Assembly: GCF_000152985.1 (NCBI RefSeq)
Contig: NZ_CH672395.1
Span: 1 to 64,000, forward strand
Reading direction: 5' to 3'
Origin: Leeuwenhoekiella blandensis MED217
Lineage (GTDB): Bacteria; Bacteroidota; Bacteroidia; Flavobacteriales; Flavobacteriaceae
Length of the DNA stretch: 64,000 nt
This document shows, piece by piece, positions 17,352 through 26,198 of the stretch. The notes beneath the pieces are model-generated. The model had not been told where the DNA came from. It did not search any database and saw nothing but the letters and a program-made list of their open reading frames with translations. Each line of letters begins with the position of its first letter. Position 1 is the stretch's first letter. The position numbers were made by a program, and so were the translations under genes.

Positions 17352-19250
17352 TTAATAAGCTCTCTTTAAATTTCCTTCTACATAATTGATAAAAGCACGG
17401 TTTACAACACGATTTCCACCAACGGTAGGGTAATCACCGGTGAAGTACCAGTCTCCCAAATTCTTAGGACAAGCCTTGTGTAAATCACTCACTTTTTGAT
17501 AAATCACACTTACCTCAGGCTTGATAGTTTCATCTTTTAAAAGCTCGGCAATTTTATTTGAAATTTCTTCGTCTGTAAAAGGTTCGTAAATCTCTTTAAC
17601 GTAGTTGATCACATCAACATCTTCAAAGTCGATCTGGCTTACACATTTCTCATAAACCTGATTGATGATCTCTTCTTTGCCGTTTTCTTTAAGCAGATCA
17701 ATGGCAGCTCTAAAGGCAATAAAATCTTGAAGTTTTGCCATATCAATTCCGTAGCAATCCGGATAACGAATTTGCGGTGCAGAAGAAACTACTACGATCT
17801 TCTTAGGATTAAGACGAGAAAGCATTTTTATGATACTCTTCTTAAGCGTAGTACCGCGTACGATACTGTCGTCTATAATTACAAGATTATCAGATTCTTT
17901 AACCACACCATAAGTCACATCATAAACGTGTGCAACCAGATCATCTCTACTGCTGTCCTCGGTAATGAAAGTACGTAGTTTTACATCTTTTATCGCAATT
18001 TTTTCGGTGCGTAATTTTTTAGACAGAATGGCTTCAAGACCTGCTTCATCCAATTCATTTCTGCGCTCTAGGATCTCTGTTGCTTTTTGCTTATCAAGTT
18101 CAGCTTGTGCAGCTTCAACCATACCGTAGAATGAAGTTTCAGCGGTATTAGGAATATAACTAAACACACTATTCTGCGTGTCATGATCGATATGCTTAAG
18201 TACTTCAGGCATTAACAACCTACCCAATTCTTTACGCTCTTGATAGATTTCGGCATCGCTTCCTCGAGAGAAATAGATGCGTTCAAAAGAACAGGCTTTA
18301 CGCTCGTGCGGCTCCTGAATTTTTTCGATAGAAGTTTTTCCGCTCTTCTTGATGATCATCGCGTGCCCGGGATCGAGTTCCTGCACATCTTCAAACTTGG
18401 CATTAAAAACCGTTTGAATCACAGGGCGCTCGCTCGCAACAACGACAACTTCGTCGTCTTTATAATAATAGGCCGGGCGAATACCTGAAGGATCTCGCAA
18501 CACAAATGCATCTCCGTGACCTAAAAGACCAGCCATCGCATAACCGCCATCCCAATCTTTAGAAGCTTTCTTTAATATTTTGGCAATATTCAAGCGCTCT
18601 GCGATTTGCGGAGAAGCTTCAAATTTTGAAAAACCTTCTTTCTTTAATTTCTTATAAATCTTAGCAACAGCATCGTCAAGAAAATGACCAATCTTTTCCA
18701 TTACGGTGATGGTATCGGCCTTCTCTTTTGGGTGCTGACCTAGCTCTACAAGCTTATTAAAAAGCTTAAAAACATTGGTCATGTTAAAGTTACCCGCAAC
18801 GATAAGGTTACGATGCATCCAGTTATTTTGACGCAAGAATGGGTGTACACTTTCTACACTGTTTTTACCAAAAGTACCGTAGCGCACGTGACCTAGTAAG
18901 AGTTCGCCAACATAAGGAACGTGACGTTTTTGTAAAGCGACATCATCAGCATACTCAGGGTTTTCTAACAGAACCTGGTTAATTCTTGAATTAATTTGAG
19001 CAAAAATATCTTGTATAGGCTGTTGTGCGATAGAACGTTGTCTGCTTATATAGCGCTCACCCGGTTCCATATCTAATTTAATGCTGGCAAAACCCGCACC
19101 ATCCTGACCACGGTTGTGCTGTTTTTCCATCATTAAATACATCTTGTTTACACCATAAAATGCGGTGCCGTATTTTTCTTTATAATACTCCAGGGGTTTA
19201 AGAAGACGTATTACCGAAATTCCACATTCATGCTTAATTGCATCACTCAT
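17352..19250 (-). CDS. purF: Amidophosphoribosyltransferase (PurF-like), long form
   Basis: 632 residues, longer than the roughly 470-500 of E. coli or Bacillus PurF. It makes 5-phosphoribosylamine from PRPP and glutamine, the first step of purine synthesis. The N-terminal glutaminase has its presumed nucleophile at Cys9 in HECGIS, so eight residues would have to be removed to expose it. The conserved QHNRGQDGAG and LGHVRYGTFG segments follow. The phosphoribosyltransferase PRPP motif is VIIDDSIVRGTT. The extra length is spread through helical insertions and the C-terminus, as I remember for Bacteroidota homologues. It lies 54 nt downstream of a PfkB kinase on the same strand, with a hairpin in the gap. 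Confidence 0.9.
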   Translation of the reverse strand: MSDAIKHECGISVIRLLKPLEYYKEKYGTAFYGVNKMYLMMEKQHNRGQDGAGFASIKLDMEPGERYISRQRSIAQQPIQDIFAQINSRINQVLLENPEYADDVALQKRHVPYVGELLLGHVRYGTFGKNSVESVHPFLRQNNWMHRNLIVAGNFNMTNVFKLFNKLVELGQHPKEKADTITVMEKIGHFLDDAVAKIYKKLKKEGFSKFEASPQIAERLNIAKILKKASKDWDGGYAMAGLLGHGDAFVLRDPSGIRPAYYYKDDEVVVVASERPVIQTVFNAKFEDVQELDPGHAMIIKKSGKTSIEKIQEPHERKACSFERIYFSRGSDAEIYQERKELGRLLMPEVLKHIDHDTQNSVFSYIPNTAETSFYGMVEAAQAELDKQKATEILERRNELDEAGLEAILSKKLRTEKIAIKDVKLRTFITEDSSRDDLVAHVYDVTYGVVKESDNLVIIDDSIVRGTTLKKSIIKMLSRLNPKKIVVVSSAPQIRYPDCYGIDMAKLQDFIAFRAAIDLLKENGKEEIINQVYEKCVSQIDFEDVDVINYVKEIYEPFTDEEISNKIAELLKDETIKPEVSVIYQKVSDLHKACPKNLGDWYFTGDYPTVGGNRVVNRAFINYVEGNLKRAY

Positions 19251-19267
19251 AGCTTATTCTAATGTTT

Positions 19268-19296
19268 GCGCCCCCTTCTGGTTAAGAAGAGGGCGC
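19268..19296. repeat. Strong intergenic hairpin between the PfkB gene and purF
   Basis: GCGCCC pairs with GGGCGC, and after one mismatch CTTCT pairs with AGAAG, with a short loop. No T-run follows on the minus strand, so it is not a standard terminator for the PfkB gene. It may be an mRNA processing or stability element, or a partial terminator. Confidence 0.5.
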
Positions 19297-19304
19297 GCGT
19301 TGTT

Positions 19305-20228
19305 TTATAGGTCTAAATTAAATTGCGTTAAGGCTTTAAATTTCAGCAAACGCTTTTCGATTTCTTCGGGTTTTAAATTTTGCATACGCTCTGTACCAAA
19401 TTTTTCTACACAAAACGATGCGAGGTTTGAGCCGTGAATGATGGCCCTTTTCATATTTTCAAAAGAAAGATCTCCCGTGCTGGTTAAATAACCGGCAAAG
19501 CCACCGGCAAAAGTGTCGCCTGCTCCGGTTGGGTCAAAAACTTCTTCAAGAGGTAGGGCGGGTGCAAAAAAGACTTTGTCGTCCTCAAATAATAAAGCAC
19601 CGTGTTCTCCTTTTTTAATAACCACAAAACGAGGTCCCATCGCTGAGATTTTTTGAGCCGCAGTTACTAATGAATATTCGCCGCTCAGTTGGCGTGCCTC
19701 TTCGTCATTAATTGTGATCACGTCAACCTTTGCAATAACCTTTTTAAGATCTTCCAGAGCACTGTCCATCCAGAAATTCATGGTGTCAAGAATTGCCAGT
19801 TTGGGCTTTTTATTCATTTGATCCAAAACAGAAAGCTGCACAAGCGGGTGTAAGTTACCCAACATTACGATTTCGGCATCTTTGTAAGCTTCAGGAACGA
19901 TCGGATTGAAATCGGCTAAGGTGTTGAGCTCGGTAATCAAGGTATCTCTAGAGTTGAGATCGTTGTGGTAACGCCCTTTCCAAAAAAAGGTTTTTCCATC
20001 TTTTACGACTTCGAGCCCTTCCATATTAATACCTCTGCTTTTGAGCAAGTCAATATATTCCTCAGGAAAATCTGATCCTACTACTGAAACAATAGCTTGA
20101 TCAACATCAAAATTAGAGGCGGCCAGACCTATAAAGGTTCCTGCTCCACCAAGAATTTTCCCGGTTTTTCCAAACGGAGATTCAATTTCATCAAAGGCAC
20201 ACGTGCCTACAATTACCAGTTTATGCAT
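19305..20228 (-). CDS. PfkB family sugar/nucleoside kinase
   Basis: 307 residues. Ribokinase-fold signatures are the N-terminal GGAGTFIGLAAS and the C-terminal anion-hole motif DPTGAGDTFAGGF, with Asp as catalytic base. PfkB enzymes phosphorylate sugars or nucleosides with ATP; the substrate cannot be read here. Position in a run of purine genes (purN, RNase H, this gene, purF) hints at a nucleoside or ribose-type substrate, which is inference. It lies 54 nt upstream of purF. Confidence 0.9.
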   Translation of the reverse strand: MHKLVIVGTCAFDEIESPFGKTGKILGGAGTFIGLAASNFDVDQAIVSVVGSDFPEEYIDLLKSRGINMEGLEVVKDGKTFFWKGRYHNDLNSRDTLITELNTLADFNPIVPEAYKDAEIVMLGNLHPLVQLSVLDQMNKKPKLAILDTMNFWMDSALEDLKKVIAKVDVITINDEEARQLSGEYSLVTAAQKISAMGPRFVVIKKGEHGALLFEDDKVFFAPALPLEEVFDPTGAGDTFAGGFAGYLTSTGDLSFENMKRAIIHGSNLASFCVEKFGTERMQNLKPEEIEKRLLKFKALTQFNLDL

Positions 20229-20373
20229 CCAAAAATTTTATGCAAATATACAGTTTTGATAATGCAATTTTAAACAATGGTCGTTAGAGTGTTTCTAAAC
20301 TTACGTAAGGCTTTATAAAAGGAAAGGCGATCAATAATTAATTGATCGTGAGCTGTTTTTGTGAAGGTAAGAA

Positions 20374-21009
20374 TTATTTTCTACCAAAATCTGCCGGAAT
20401 TTCTCCCCAGGCTTTCGTTTCCCATTTAACGATCACCGTCTTGTAGGTGTTGTTTTGAAGCCAGTTTTCGGCACGACGCACTAAGTCATACACGTCTTTG
20501 TTTTTTGAATTTTCGGTAAGCTTAGTATTGCATTTTTTCTTTTTTACCCAGCCAATAGCGATGCGCGAATCTGAATAAATAATGCGATCGCTGTTTTTTT
20601 GTTTTAAGAGTGCAAGACCGTGAACGAGGGCGAGAAACTCACCTATATTATTAGTCCCTTGTTTAAAAGGACCTTGATGAAAAAGTTGTTTCCCGGTTTG
20701 CGTGTCAACACCTCGATATTCCATAATGCCCGGATTACCAGAACTTGCTGCGTCTACCGAAATTGAATACAGATTGGGTTCGCCGTATTTCTGTTTTTCT
20801 TCAGCAGTTAATGTCTTTTTCTTTTTTGAAGTTCCTTTTACATCCTTGTAGTCTTTATTATAAGCAGCTTTAGCTTCAGGAAAGGTTGGGAAAGATTTGT
20901 ATTGCGCCCCTGCAAAGCCATCAATCATTGCTTTGCAATCTTTCCAAGAGGTGTAAATGCCGGGCTTTTTGCCTTGCCAGACCACATAAAATTTCTCTTT
21001 CTTCGCCAT
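20374..21009 (-). CDS. Ribonuclease H with viroplasmin domain
   Basis: 211 residues. An N-terminal caulimovirus viroplasmin-type domain (KFYVVWQGKKPGIYTSW..., about residues 6-48), which binds RNA-DNA hybrids, is linked by a Lys-rich segment to an RNase H domain. Catalytic acidic residues are visible in ISVDAASSGNPG, NIGEFLALVHGL and IIYSDSRIAIGW, with a fourth near ADFGRK. It removes RNA from hybrids. It lies between purN and the PfkB gene on the same strand with a REP-like dyad just upstream. Confidence 0.93.
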   Translation of the reverse strand: MAKKEKFYVVWQGKKPGIYTSWKDCKAMIDGFAGAQYKSFPTFPEAKAAYNKDYKDVKGTSKKKKTLTAEEKQKYGEPNLYSISVDAASSGNPGIMEYRGVDTQTGKQLFHQGPFKQGTNNIGEFLALVHGLALLKQKNSDRIIYSDSRIAIGWVKKKKCNTKLTENSKNKDVYDLVRRAENWLQNNTYKTVIVKWETKAWGEIPADFGRK

Positions 21010-21028
21010 AAATAATCAATCTCTTTCA

Positions 21029-21050
21029 TTTCCGCGAAGGCGGGAATCCC
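21029..21050. repeat. Short REP-like dyad between purN and RNase H
   Basis: TTTCCGC GAAG GCGGGAA forms a small hairpin in the 56-bp gap. It resembles the short 'CGCGAAGGCGGGAATCC' dyads that are scattered through many bacterial genomes; I recognise the form but cannot count copies here. Confidence 0.5.
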
Positions 21051-21065
21051 TTCAACATTATATGT

Positions 21066-21635
21066 CTATTGCTTTTCTAGAATCTCTGCGATCACACGCG
21101 GAAAATGCTCATATTCCAACTCGTGAATTTTTGCCGCCAAACTATCTGGGGTTTCGTCAGACTCTAATTGTGTTTTAGCCTGAAAAAGGATCGTTCCTTT
21201 ATCATATTCTGAAGTGACTTCGTGAATGGTGATGCCCGATTCTTTTTCGCCGGCGGCTACCACAGCTTTGTGCACGTTAGCACCATACATTCCTTTTCCG
21301 CCATAGGCTGGTAGTAAAGCCGGGTGAATGTTGATGATCTTACCGGGATAGGCTTCAATGATGTTTTGTGGGAATAGCCATAAGAAACCGGCCAACACGA
21401 TCAAGTCGGGCTGTGTTGCCTTGACAAGATTTAACACTTGATCGGTATCATAAAAAGCGCTTCGGTTAAAACTGAAGGCGCTAATTTTAAGATTATTTGC
21501 ACGTTCTAAGACTTTTGCCGTGTTTTTGTTGCTTAAAATTTGAACAACTTGCGCATCTTTTCGGTCTTGAAAAAACTCGGTGATTTGTTGTGCATTAGAG
21601 CCGCTTCCTGAAGCAAAAATTACAATTCGTTTCAT
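21066..21635 (-). CDS. purN: Phosphoribosylglycinamide formyltransferase
   Basis: 189 residues, the normal length. It transfers a formyl group from 10-formyl-THF to GAR, the third step of purine synthesis. Family motifs are the N-terminal ASGSGSNAQQI (phosphate binding), IINIHPALLPAYGGKGMYG (catalytic Asn and His), GITIHEVTSEYDKG (catalytic Asp in the last part). It is divergent from acpP, sharing a 178-bp intergenic region, and heads the purN-RNase H-PfkB-purF run. Confidence 0.97.
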   Translation of the reverse strand: MKRIVIFASGSGSNAQQITEFFQDRKDAQVVQILSNKNTAKVLERANNLKISAFSFNRSAFYDTDQVLNLVKATQPDLIVLAGFLWLFPQNIIEAYPGKIINIHPALLPAYGGKGMYGANVHKAVVAAGEKESGITIHEVTSEYDKGTILFQAKTQLESDETPDSLAAKIHELEYEHFPRVIAEILEKQ

Positions 21636-21659
21636 ATATACTAAGGTGTTGCGAGACTA

Positions 21660-21687
21660 CAAAGCAACGCATTATTATTGTTTTAAA
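21660..21687 (-). promoter_or_regulatory. Candidate purN promoter
   Basis: On the minus strand TTTA (21684-21687), a 16-nt spacer and TTGCTTTG (21660-21667, one base from TAnnTTTG). The start codon is about 25 nt further. Confidence 0.4.
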
Positions 21688-21775
21688 TGTGCAGTTTTGG
21701 TTTAAAGTTCAAGAGGAAATGATTAAATTAACGACACATTTTAGATAGGTAATGTGGTAAAACGGTAAAGTTTGC

Positions 21776-21783
21776 TATTTTTG
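21776..21783 (+). promoter_or_regulatory. Candidate acpP -7 element
   Basis: TATTTTTG matches TAnnTTTG perfectly, 30 nt before the acpP start. A -33 element is not clear. The unit probably drives acpP, fabF, rnc and perhaps pyk. Confidence 0.55.
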
Positions 21784-21813
21784 CCTCCTAATTAAAATTA
21801 AAAATTAAATATT

Positions 21814-22047
21814 ATGTCAGACATTGCATCAAGAGTAAAAGCCATCATCGTAGATAAACTTGGCGTTGATGAGAACGAGGTTGTTGCAGAAGCGAGCTTC
21901 ACAAACGACCTAGGAGCAGACTCGTTAGATACAGTTGAGCTTATTATGGAGTTTGAAAAAGAATTTGATATTCAGATTCCAGACGACCAGGCAGAAAATA
22001 TCGCGACTGTAGGTCAAGCTATTTCCTACATAGAAGAAGCAAAGTAA
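21814..22047 (+). CDS. acpP: Acyl carrier protein
   Basis: 77 residues, acidic. The phosphopantetheine attachment serine is in [13 protein letters not shown]. It carries growing acyl chains in fatty acid synthesis. The neighbour fabF follows after 19 nt, as in many bacteria, so they are co-transcribed. Position opposite purN is a common arrangement in Flavobacteriaceae. Confidence 0.98.
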   Translation: MSDIASRVKAIIVDKLGVDENEVVAEASFTNDLGADSLDTVELIMEFEKEFDIQIPDDQAENIATVGQAISYIEEAK

Positions 22048-22066
22048 GAAGAAAGCAAATTACCAT

Positions 22067-23320
22067 ATGGAGTTAAAGCGAGTTGTAGTAACAGGTCTTG
22101 GTGCGCTTACGCCAATCGGAAACAATATTGAAGAATATTGGGAAGGATTGAGTACAGGTAAAAGCGGCTGTGCACCTATTACTTATTTTGACGCAGAGAA
22201 GTTTAAAACCAAATTCGCTTGTGAGCTCAAAAATTTTAACGCACAAGACTATTTTGACAGAAAGGAAGCCCGTAAACTAGATCGCTTTGCACAATATGCA
22301 TTAGTGTCATCTGACCAGGCTATCAAAGATGCAGGAATAGATCTTGATGTTGTTGATAAATTTAGAGTTGGTGTAATTTGGGGAGCCGGAATCGGCGGCT
22401 TAGAAACTTTTCAGGACGAAGTAATAAACTTTGCCGAAGGTGATGGTACTCCTAGATTTAATCCCTTCTTTATTCCTAAAATGATCGCAGATATTGCCCC
22501 GGGTAATATCTCTATCAAACATGGTTTTATGGGGCCAAACTACACTACAGTATCTGCTTGCGCATCTTCTGCTAATGCGTTGATCGATGCTTTAAACTAT
22601 ATACGTTTAGGTCATTGTGATATCATAGTTACAGGAGGAAGTGAAGCTGCGGTTACCAAAGCAGGGATGGGCGGTTTTAATGCAATGCATGCCTTATCTA
22701 CTCGCAATGATGATCCGGCAACGGCTTCAAGACCATTTGATGCTACACGAGACGGTTTTGTTTTAGGTGAAGGTGCAGGAGCGCTTATTCTTGAAGAGTA
22801 TGAGCACGCAAAAGCACGTGGCGCTAAAATTTATGCTGAAGTTGTAGGTGGCGGTATGTCTAGTGATGCACATCATATGACAGCTCCACATCCTGATGGG
22901 ATAGGTGTAGAACGTGTGATGCTTAATTGCTTGCGCGATGCAAATATCAAGCCTGAAGAAGTAGATGCGATCAATACGCACGGTACCTCAACTCCGTTGG
23001 GCGATGTGGCTGAGCTTAAAGCTATAACCAAAGTATTTGGTGAGCACGCAAAAGATATTAATATCAATTCAACAAAGTCGATGACCGGGCACTTGCTTGG
23101 TGCTGCAGGCGCTATTGAAGCAATTGCTTCGATCCTTGCGATGGAGCACAGTCTTGTACCGCCTACCATCAATCATACTACTGTTGATGAAAATATTGAT
23201 AGTTCTTTAAATCTTACGCTCAACAAAGCACAAAAGCGTGAGGTTAATGTAGCGATGAGCAATACCTTTGGTTTTGGAGGTCACAATGCTTGTGTCTTAT
23301 TTAAAAAGTATAGCGAATAA
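22067..23320 (+). CDS. fabF: Beta-ketoacyl-ACP synthase II
   Basis: 417 residues. It condenses malonyl-ACP with acyl-ACP in fatty acid elongation. The Cys-His-His triad is visible: Cys in TVSACASSANA (about residue 165), His in NTHGTSTPLGD (about 306) and His in KSMTGHLLGAAG (about 342). The glycine-rich C-terminal FGFGGHNA motif is present. It follows acpP and precedes rnc by 10 nt. Confidence 0.98.
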   Translation: MELKRVVVTGLGALTPIGNNIEEYWEGLSTGKSGCAPITYFDAEKFKTKFACELKNFNAQDYFDRKEARKLDRFAQYALVSSDQAIKDAGIDLDVVDKFRVGVIWGAGIGGLETFQDEVINFAEGDGTPRFNPFFIPKMIADIAPGNISIKHGFMGPNYTTVSACASSANALIDALNYIRLGHCDIIVTGGSEAAVTKAGMGGFNAMHALSTRNDDPATASRPFDATRDGFVLGEGAGALILEEYEHAKARGAKIYAEVVGGGMSSDAHHMTAPHPDGIGVERVMLNCLRDANIKPEEVDAINTHGTSTPLGDVAELKAITKVFGEHAKDININSTKSMTGHLLGAAGAIEAIASILAMEHSLVPPTINHTTVDENIDSSLNLTLNKAQKREVNVAMSNTFGFGGHNACVLFKKYSE

Positions 23321-23330
23321 TCTCAGTTAG

Positions 23331-24077
23331 ATGAGTGTAATTCGCAACATATTTACTTCCCGTCCTGAAAAGGGCGGGAATTTTTTTGTTACTGTCAAAA
23401 AAATAATCGGTTTTAAGCCCATCAATATTACGCATTACGAAGAAGCTTTCACCCACAGGTCTATGGCGCTACAAGATAAAAAAGGTAATGCCTTTAACTA
23501 TGAGCGCTTGGAGTTTTTAGGAGATGCGATGCTGGGAGCTGTGATTGCTGCATATCTCTTTGACGAAGTGGGTAAAGGTGACGAAGGCTATTTGACAAAG
23601 ATGCGTTCTAAGGTGGTAAGCCGGGAGCATCTTAACGAGCTGGGCAGAGATCTCGGGTTGCTCGGTTTAGTTAAATCGGCCATACCAAAAGAGAATTTCG
23701 GGGCAAACATTCACGGTAATCTTTTTGAAGCTCTGGTAGGTGCGATATATCAAGACAGAGGATATAGGTATGCGCGTAAGTTTATCAACAAACGCGTTAT
23801 TGACCCTTATGTAGATATTGAAAAGTTAGAAGGCCGTGTAATAAGTTATAAAAGTCTGCTTATCGAATGGTGTCAAAAGGAAAAGCGACTCTTTGATTTT
23901 GATACTTATGAAGATTCTGGGCAGGATGTGGTGCGCCATTTTTCGGTGCGCTTATCTATAGATGGTAAGCAAGTGGCCAAGGCACGAGCAACCTCAAAAA
24001 AGAAAGCAGAAGAGAAGGCAGCGAAGCGCGCCTACTATGTATTTCAGAATAAAATAGATGTACATCGTTTTAACTAA
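23331..24077 (+). CDS. rnc: Ribonuclease III
   Basis: 248 residues. Endonuclease domain with the signature ERLEFLGDAMLG (about residues 49-60) and the second catalytic region NLFEALVGAIYQD with the essential Glu and Asp. A C-terminal double-stranded RNA-binding domain ends with KARATSKKKAEEKAAKRAY. It processes rRNA precursors and other double-stranded RNAs. It is in the acpP-fabF run, 10 nt after fabF. Confidence 0.97.
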   Translation: MSVIRNIFTSRPEKGGNFFVTVKKIIGFKPINITHYEEAFTHRSMALQDKKGNAFNYERLEFLGDAMLGAVIAAYLFDEVGKGDEGYLTKMRSKVVSREHLNELGRDLGLLGLVKSAIPKENFGANIHGNLFEALVGAIYQDRGYRYARKFINKRVIDPYVDIEKLEGRVISYKSLLIEWCQKEKRLFDFDTYEDSGQDVVRHFSVRLSIDGKQVAKARATSKKKAEEKAAKRAYYVFQNKIDVHRFN

Positions 24078-24173
24078 ATTGTTTTAGGTAGACTGTCGTT
24101 TTTACATTTAGATAAAGCTAAAGCCTAAGGGAATCTCTTATAGTTTGACTATATTTAACGCTTATTTAAGAAG

Positions 24174-24662
24174 ATGGCAGCACTTAAGCTAGTATTGGAT
24201 GATGCGTTTGATTATGATTTCAGTTTAATCGCGCTACACTGCTCTTTAGAGAGCTATCGTCTGGCTTTTATGATTAATAAATATGCTCATTTGAGATTAA
24301 AACGGGCCAAGGATATTGACTTTTATAACGACCAGCATAAGTTTAGCTTTGCTTCGTATAAATTTGAAGATCAAAAAAAATATCAAACCTATACGTTGTT
24401 AAGTAATAAATATAAAATGAGATACAAACAAGTACAGCTGGGTAGTGACTTGTTTGCAGAGGCAGATTCAGAACACTTCAAGACGCTCAACTTAGTTCCT
24501 GAAGTAAAGAATGCCGATTTTCTTTTAAAGATTGAAAGTGATAACGGAATATCTCCCAAGCTAGCACTGTTACCACACCTAAACCTAATACCACAAATAA
24601 TTACCGCTTACGAAGTAGATGTAAGCACCATAAAGTCTAAACAAAATTTAATTTTTGAATAA
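24174..24662 (+). CDS. IPExxxVDY family protein
   Basis: 162 residues, no signal peptide. The family name motif appears in a variant form, VPEVKNADF, followed by LLKIES. The family is restricted to Bacteroidota as far as I know, sits next to pyruvate kinase and has no known function. Its stop codon overlaps the pyk start by 1 nt (TAATG), so the two are translationally coupled. A role tied to glycolysis control is only a guess from that coupling. Confidence 0.85.
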   Translation: MAALKLVLDDAFDYDFSLIALHCSLESYRLAFMINKYAHLRLKRAKDIDFYNDQHKFSFASYKFEDQKKYQTYTLLSNKYKMRYKQVQLGSDLFAEADSEHFKTLNLVPEVKNADFLLKIESDNGISPKLALLPHLNLIPQIITAYEVDVSTIKSKQNLIFE

Positions 24663-26098
24663 TGTCAAACACTAAGAAAACTAAAATTGTTGCTACACTT
24701 GGACCTGCGACCAGTAAGAAGGAAGTCCTTCACAATATGATCAAAGCAGGCGTAGATGTATTTCGAATCAATTTTTCGCACGCAGATTATGACGCAGTTA
24801 AAGAGCGTATAGATATGATACGCAGCCTCAGCGAAGAGTTTGGATACAACACCGCAATTTTAGCAGATTTACAAGGTCCTAAACTGCGAGTAGGGATTAT
24901 GAAGGATGAGGTTGTAGTTAATCCGGGAGATAAGATTGTTTTTTCTACAAAAGAGGAATTTGAAGGCACCAAGGAGCGTGTTTATATGAACTACGAGCAT
25001 TTTCCTCGCGACGTTAATAAAGGAGAGCGCATTCTTCTTGATGATGGTAAATTGATTTTTGAGGTTTTAAAAACCGATAATGAGAACGAAGTTGAAACTG
25101 TTGTAATTCAAGGAGGACCGTTAAAGTCTAGAAAAGGTGTAAACCTTCCTAATACCAATATTTCGCTTCCTGCACTTACTGAAAAAGATATCGAAGATGC
25201 AATTTTTGCAATCAAGCAAAATGTAGACTGGATCGCACTTTCATTTGTTCGTCACGAAGGTGATTTGATTCAACTTCAGGATTTAATCAAAGAGCATTCA
25301 GCGCATAAAATTCCGATCATTTCTAAGATCGAAAAGCCTGAAGCTGTACAAAATATCGATAAGATCGTTGCCTATAGTGATGGGTTAATGGTTGCCCGTG
25401 GAGACCTTGGAGTAGAAGTTCCTGCAGAAGAGGTTCCACTTATTCAAAAGCAATTGGTTCTTTCTGCAAAAAAAGCACGCATCCCTGTAATCATTGCAAC
25501 TCAAATGATGGAAACGATGATCGATAGCTTAACGCCAACACGTGCAGAGGTGAATGACGTGGCAAACTCTGTAATGGACGGTGCAGATGCGGTTATGCTT
25601 AGTGGCGAGACTTCAGTAGGTAAATATCCTGTGCAGGTGATTGAGCGTATGGCCTCTATCTTGGCTAAGGTAGAAGATTCTCCATTGATCAAAGTGCCTC
25701 AAACACCACCTCACATTCGTACAAAGCGCTATATCACAAAGTCTATTTGTTATCACGCGGCGCTTATGGCAAATGATATCGATGCAAAAGCGATCACCAC
25801 ACTTACAAATAGTGGTTATACAGCATTTCAAATTTCAGCTTGGAGACCTAATGCGCATATCTTAGTCTTTACTTCAAACCGAAATATCTTAAGTCAGCTT
25901 AATTTACTTTGGGGTGTTAAAGCATTCTATTACGACAAGTTTGTTTCTACAGATGAAACCGTGCGTGACGTAAATCGTATCGCTCGTGATAGCGGATACC
26001 TAAATATTGGTGATATGGTAATTAGCCTTGCGGCGATGCCAATCAGCGAGAAAGGAATGGTAAACACATTAAGAGTACGCGAGATACAAGGAAATTAA
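24662..26098 (+). CDS. pyk: Pyruvate kinase
   Basis: 478 residues. It converts phosphoenolpyruvate and ADP to pyruvate and ATP. Motifs are TKIVATLGPAT and VFRINFSHA at the N-terminus, ADLQGPKLRVG, and the metal and substrate-binding ISKIEKPEAV and DGLMVARGDLGVE, then ATQMMETM. The C-terminal domain is about 110 residues and appears complete. It is the last gene of its unit, with a terminator after it. Confidence 0.98.
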   Translation: MSNTKKTKIVATLGPATSKKEVLHNMIKAGVDVFRINFSHADYDAVKERIDMIRSLSEEFGYNTAILADLQGPKLRVGIMKDEVVVNPGDKIVFSTKEEFEGTKERVYMNYEHFPRDVNKGERILLDDGKLIFEVLKTDNENEVETVVIQGGPLKSRKGVNLPNTNISLPALTEKDIEDAIFAIKQNVDWIALSFVRHEGDLIQLQDLIKEHSAHKIPIISKIEKPEAVQNIDKIVAYSDGLMVARGDLGVEVPAEEVPLIQKQLVLSAKKARIPVIIATQMMETMIDSLTPTRAEVNDVANSVMDGADAVMLSGETSVGKYPVQVIERMASILAKVEDSPLIKVPQTPPHIRTKRYITKSICYHAALMANDIDAKAITTLTNSGYTAFQISAWRPNAHILVFTSNRNILSQLNLLWGVKAFYYDKFVSTDETVRDVNRIARDSGYLNIGDMVISLAAMPISEKGMVNTLRVREIQGN

Positions 26099-26122
26099 TA
26101 CGTCCTGATCTCTAATAAGTTT

Positions 26123-26156
26123 AAAAGCTCTTTCCCTAACGGAAGGAGCTTTTTTT
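26123..26156 (+). terminator. Intrinsic terminator after pyk
   Basis: AAAAGCTC/TTTCC pair with GGAA/GGAGCTTTT around a short loop, followed by a T-run. It lies about 25 nt after pyk and also faces the 3' end of dinB. Confidence 0.8.
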
Positions 26157-26198
26157 ATTGGCATTCCTAAAAGGAATAATATCCGAAAATAATTTATG

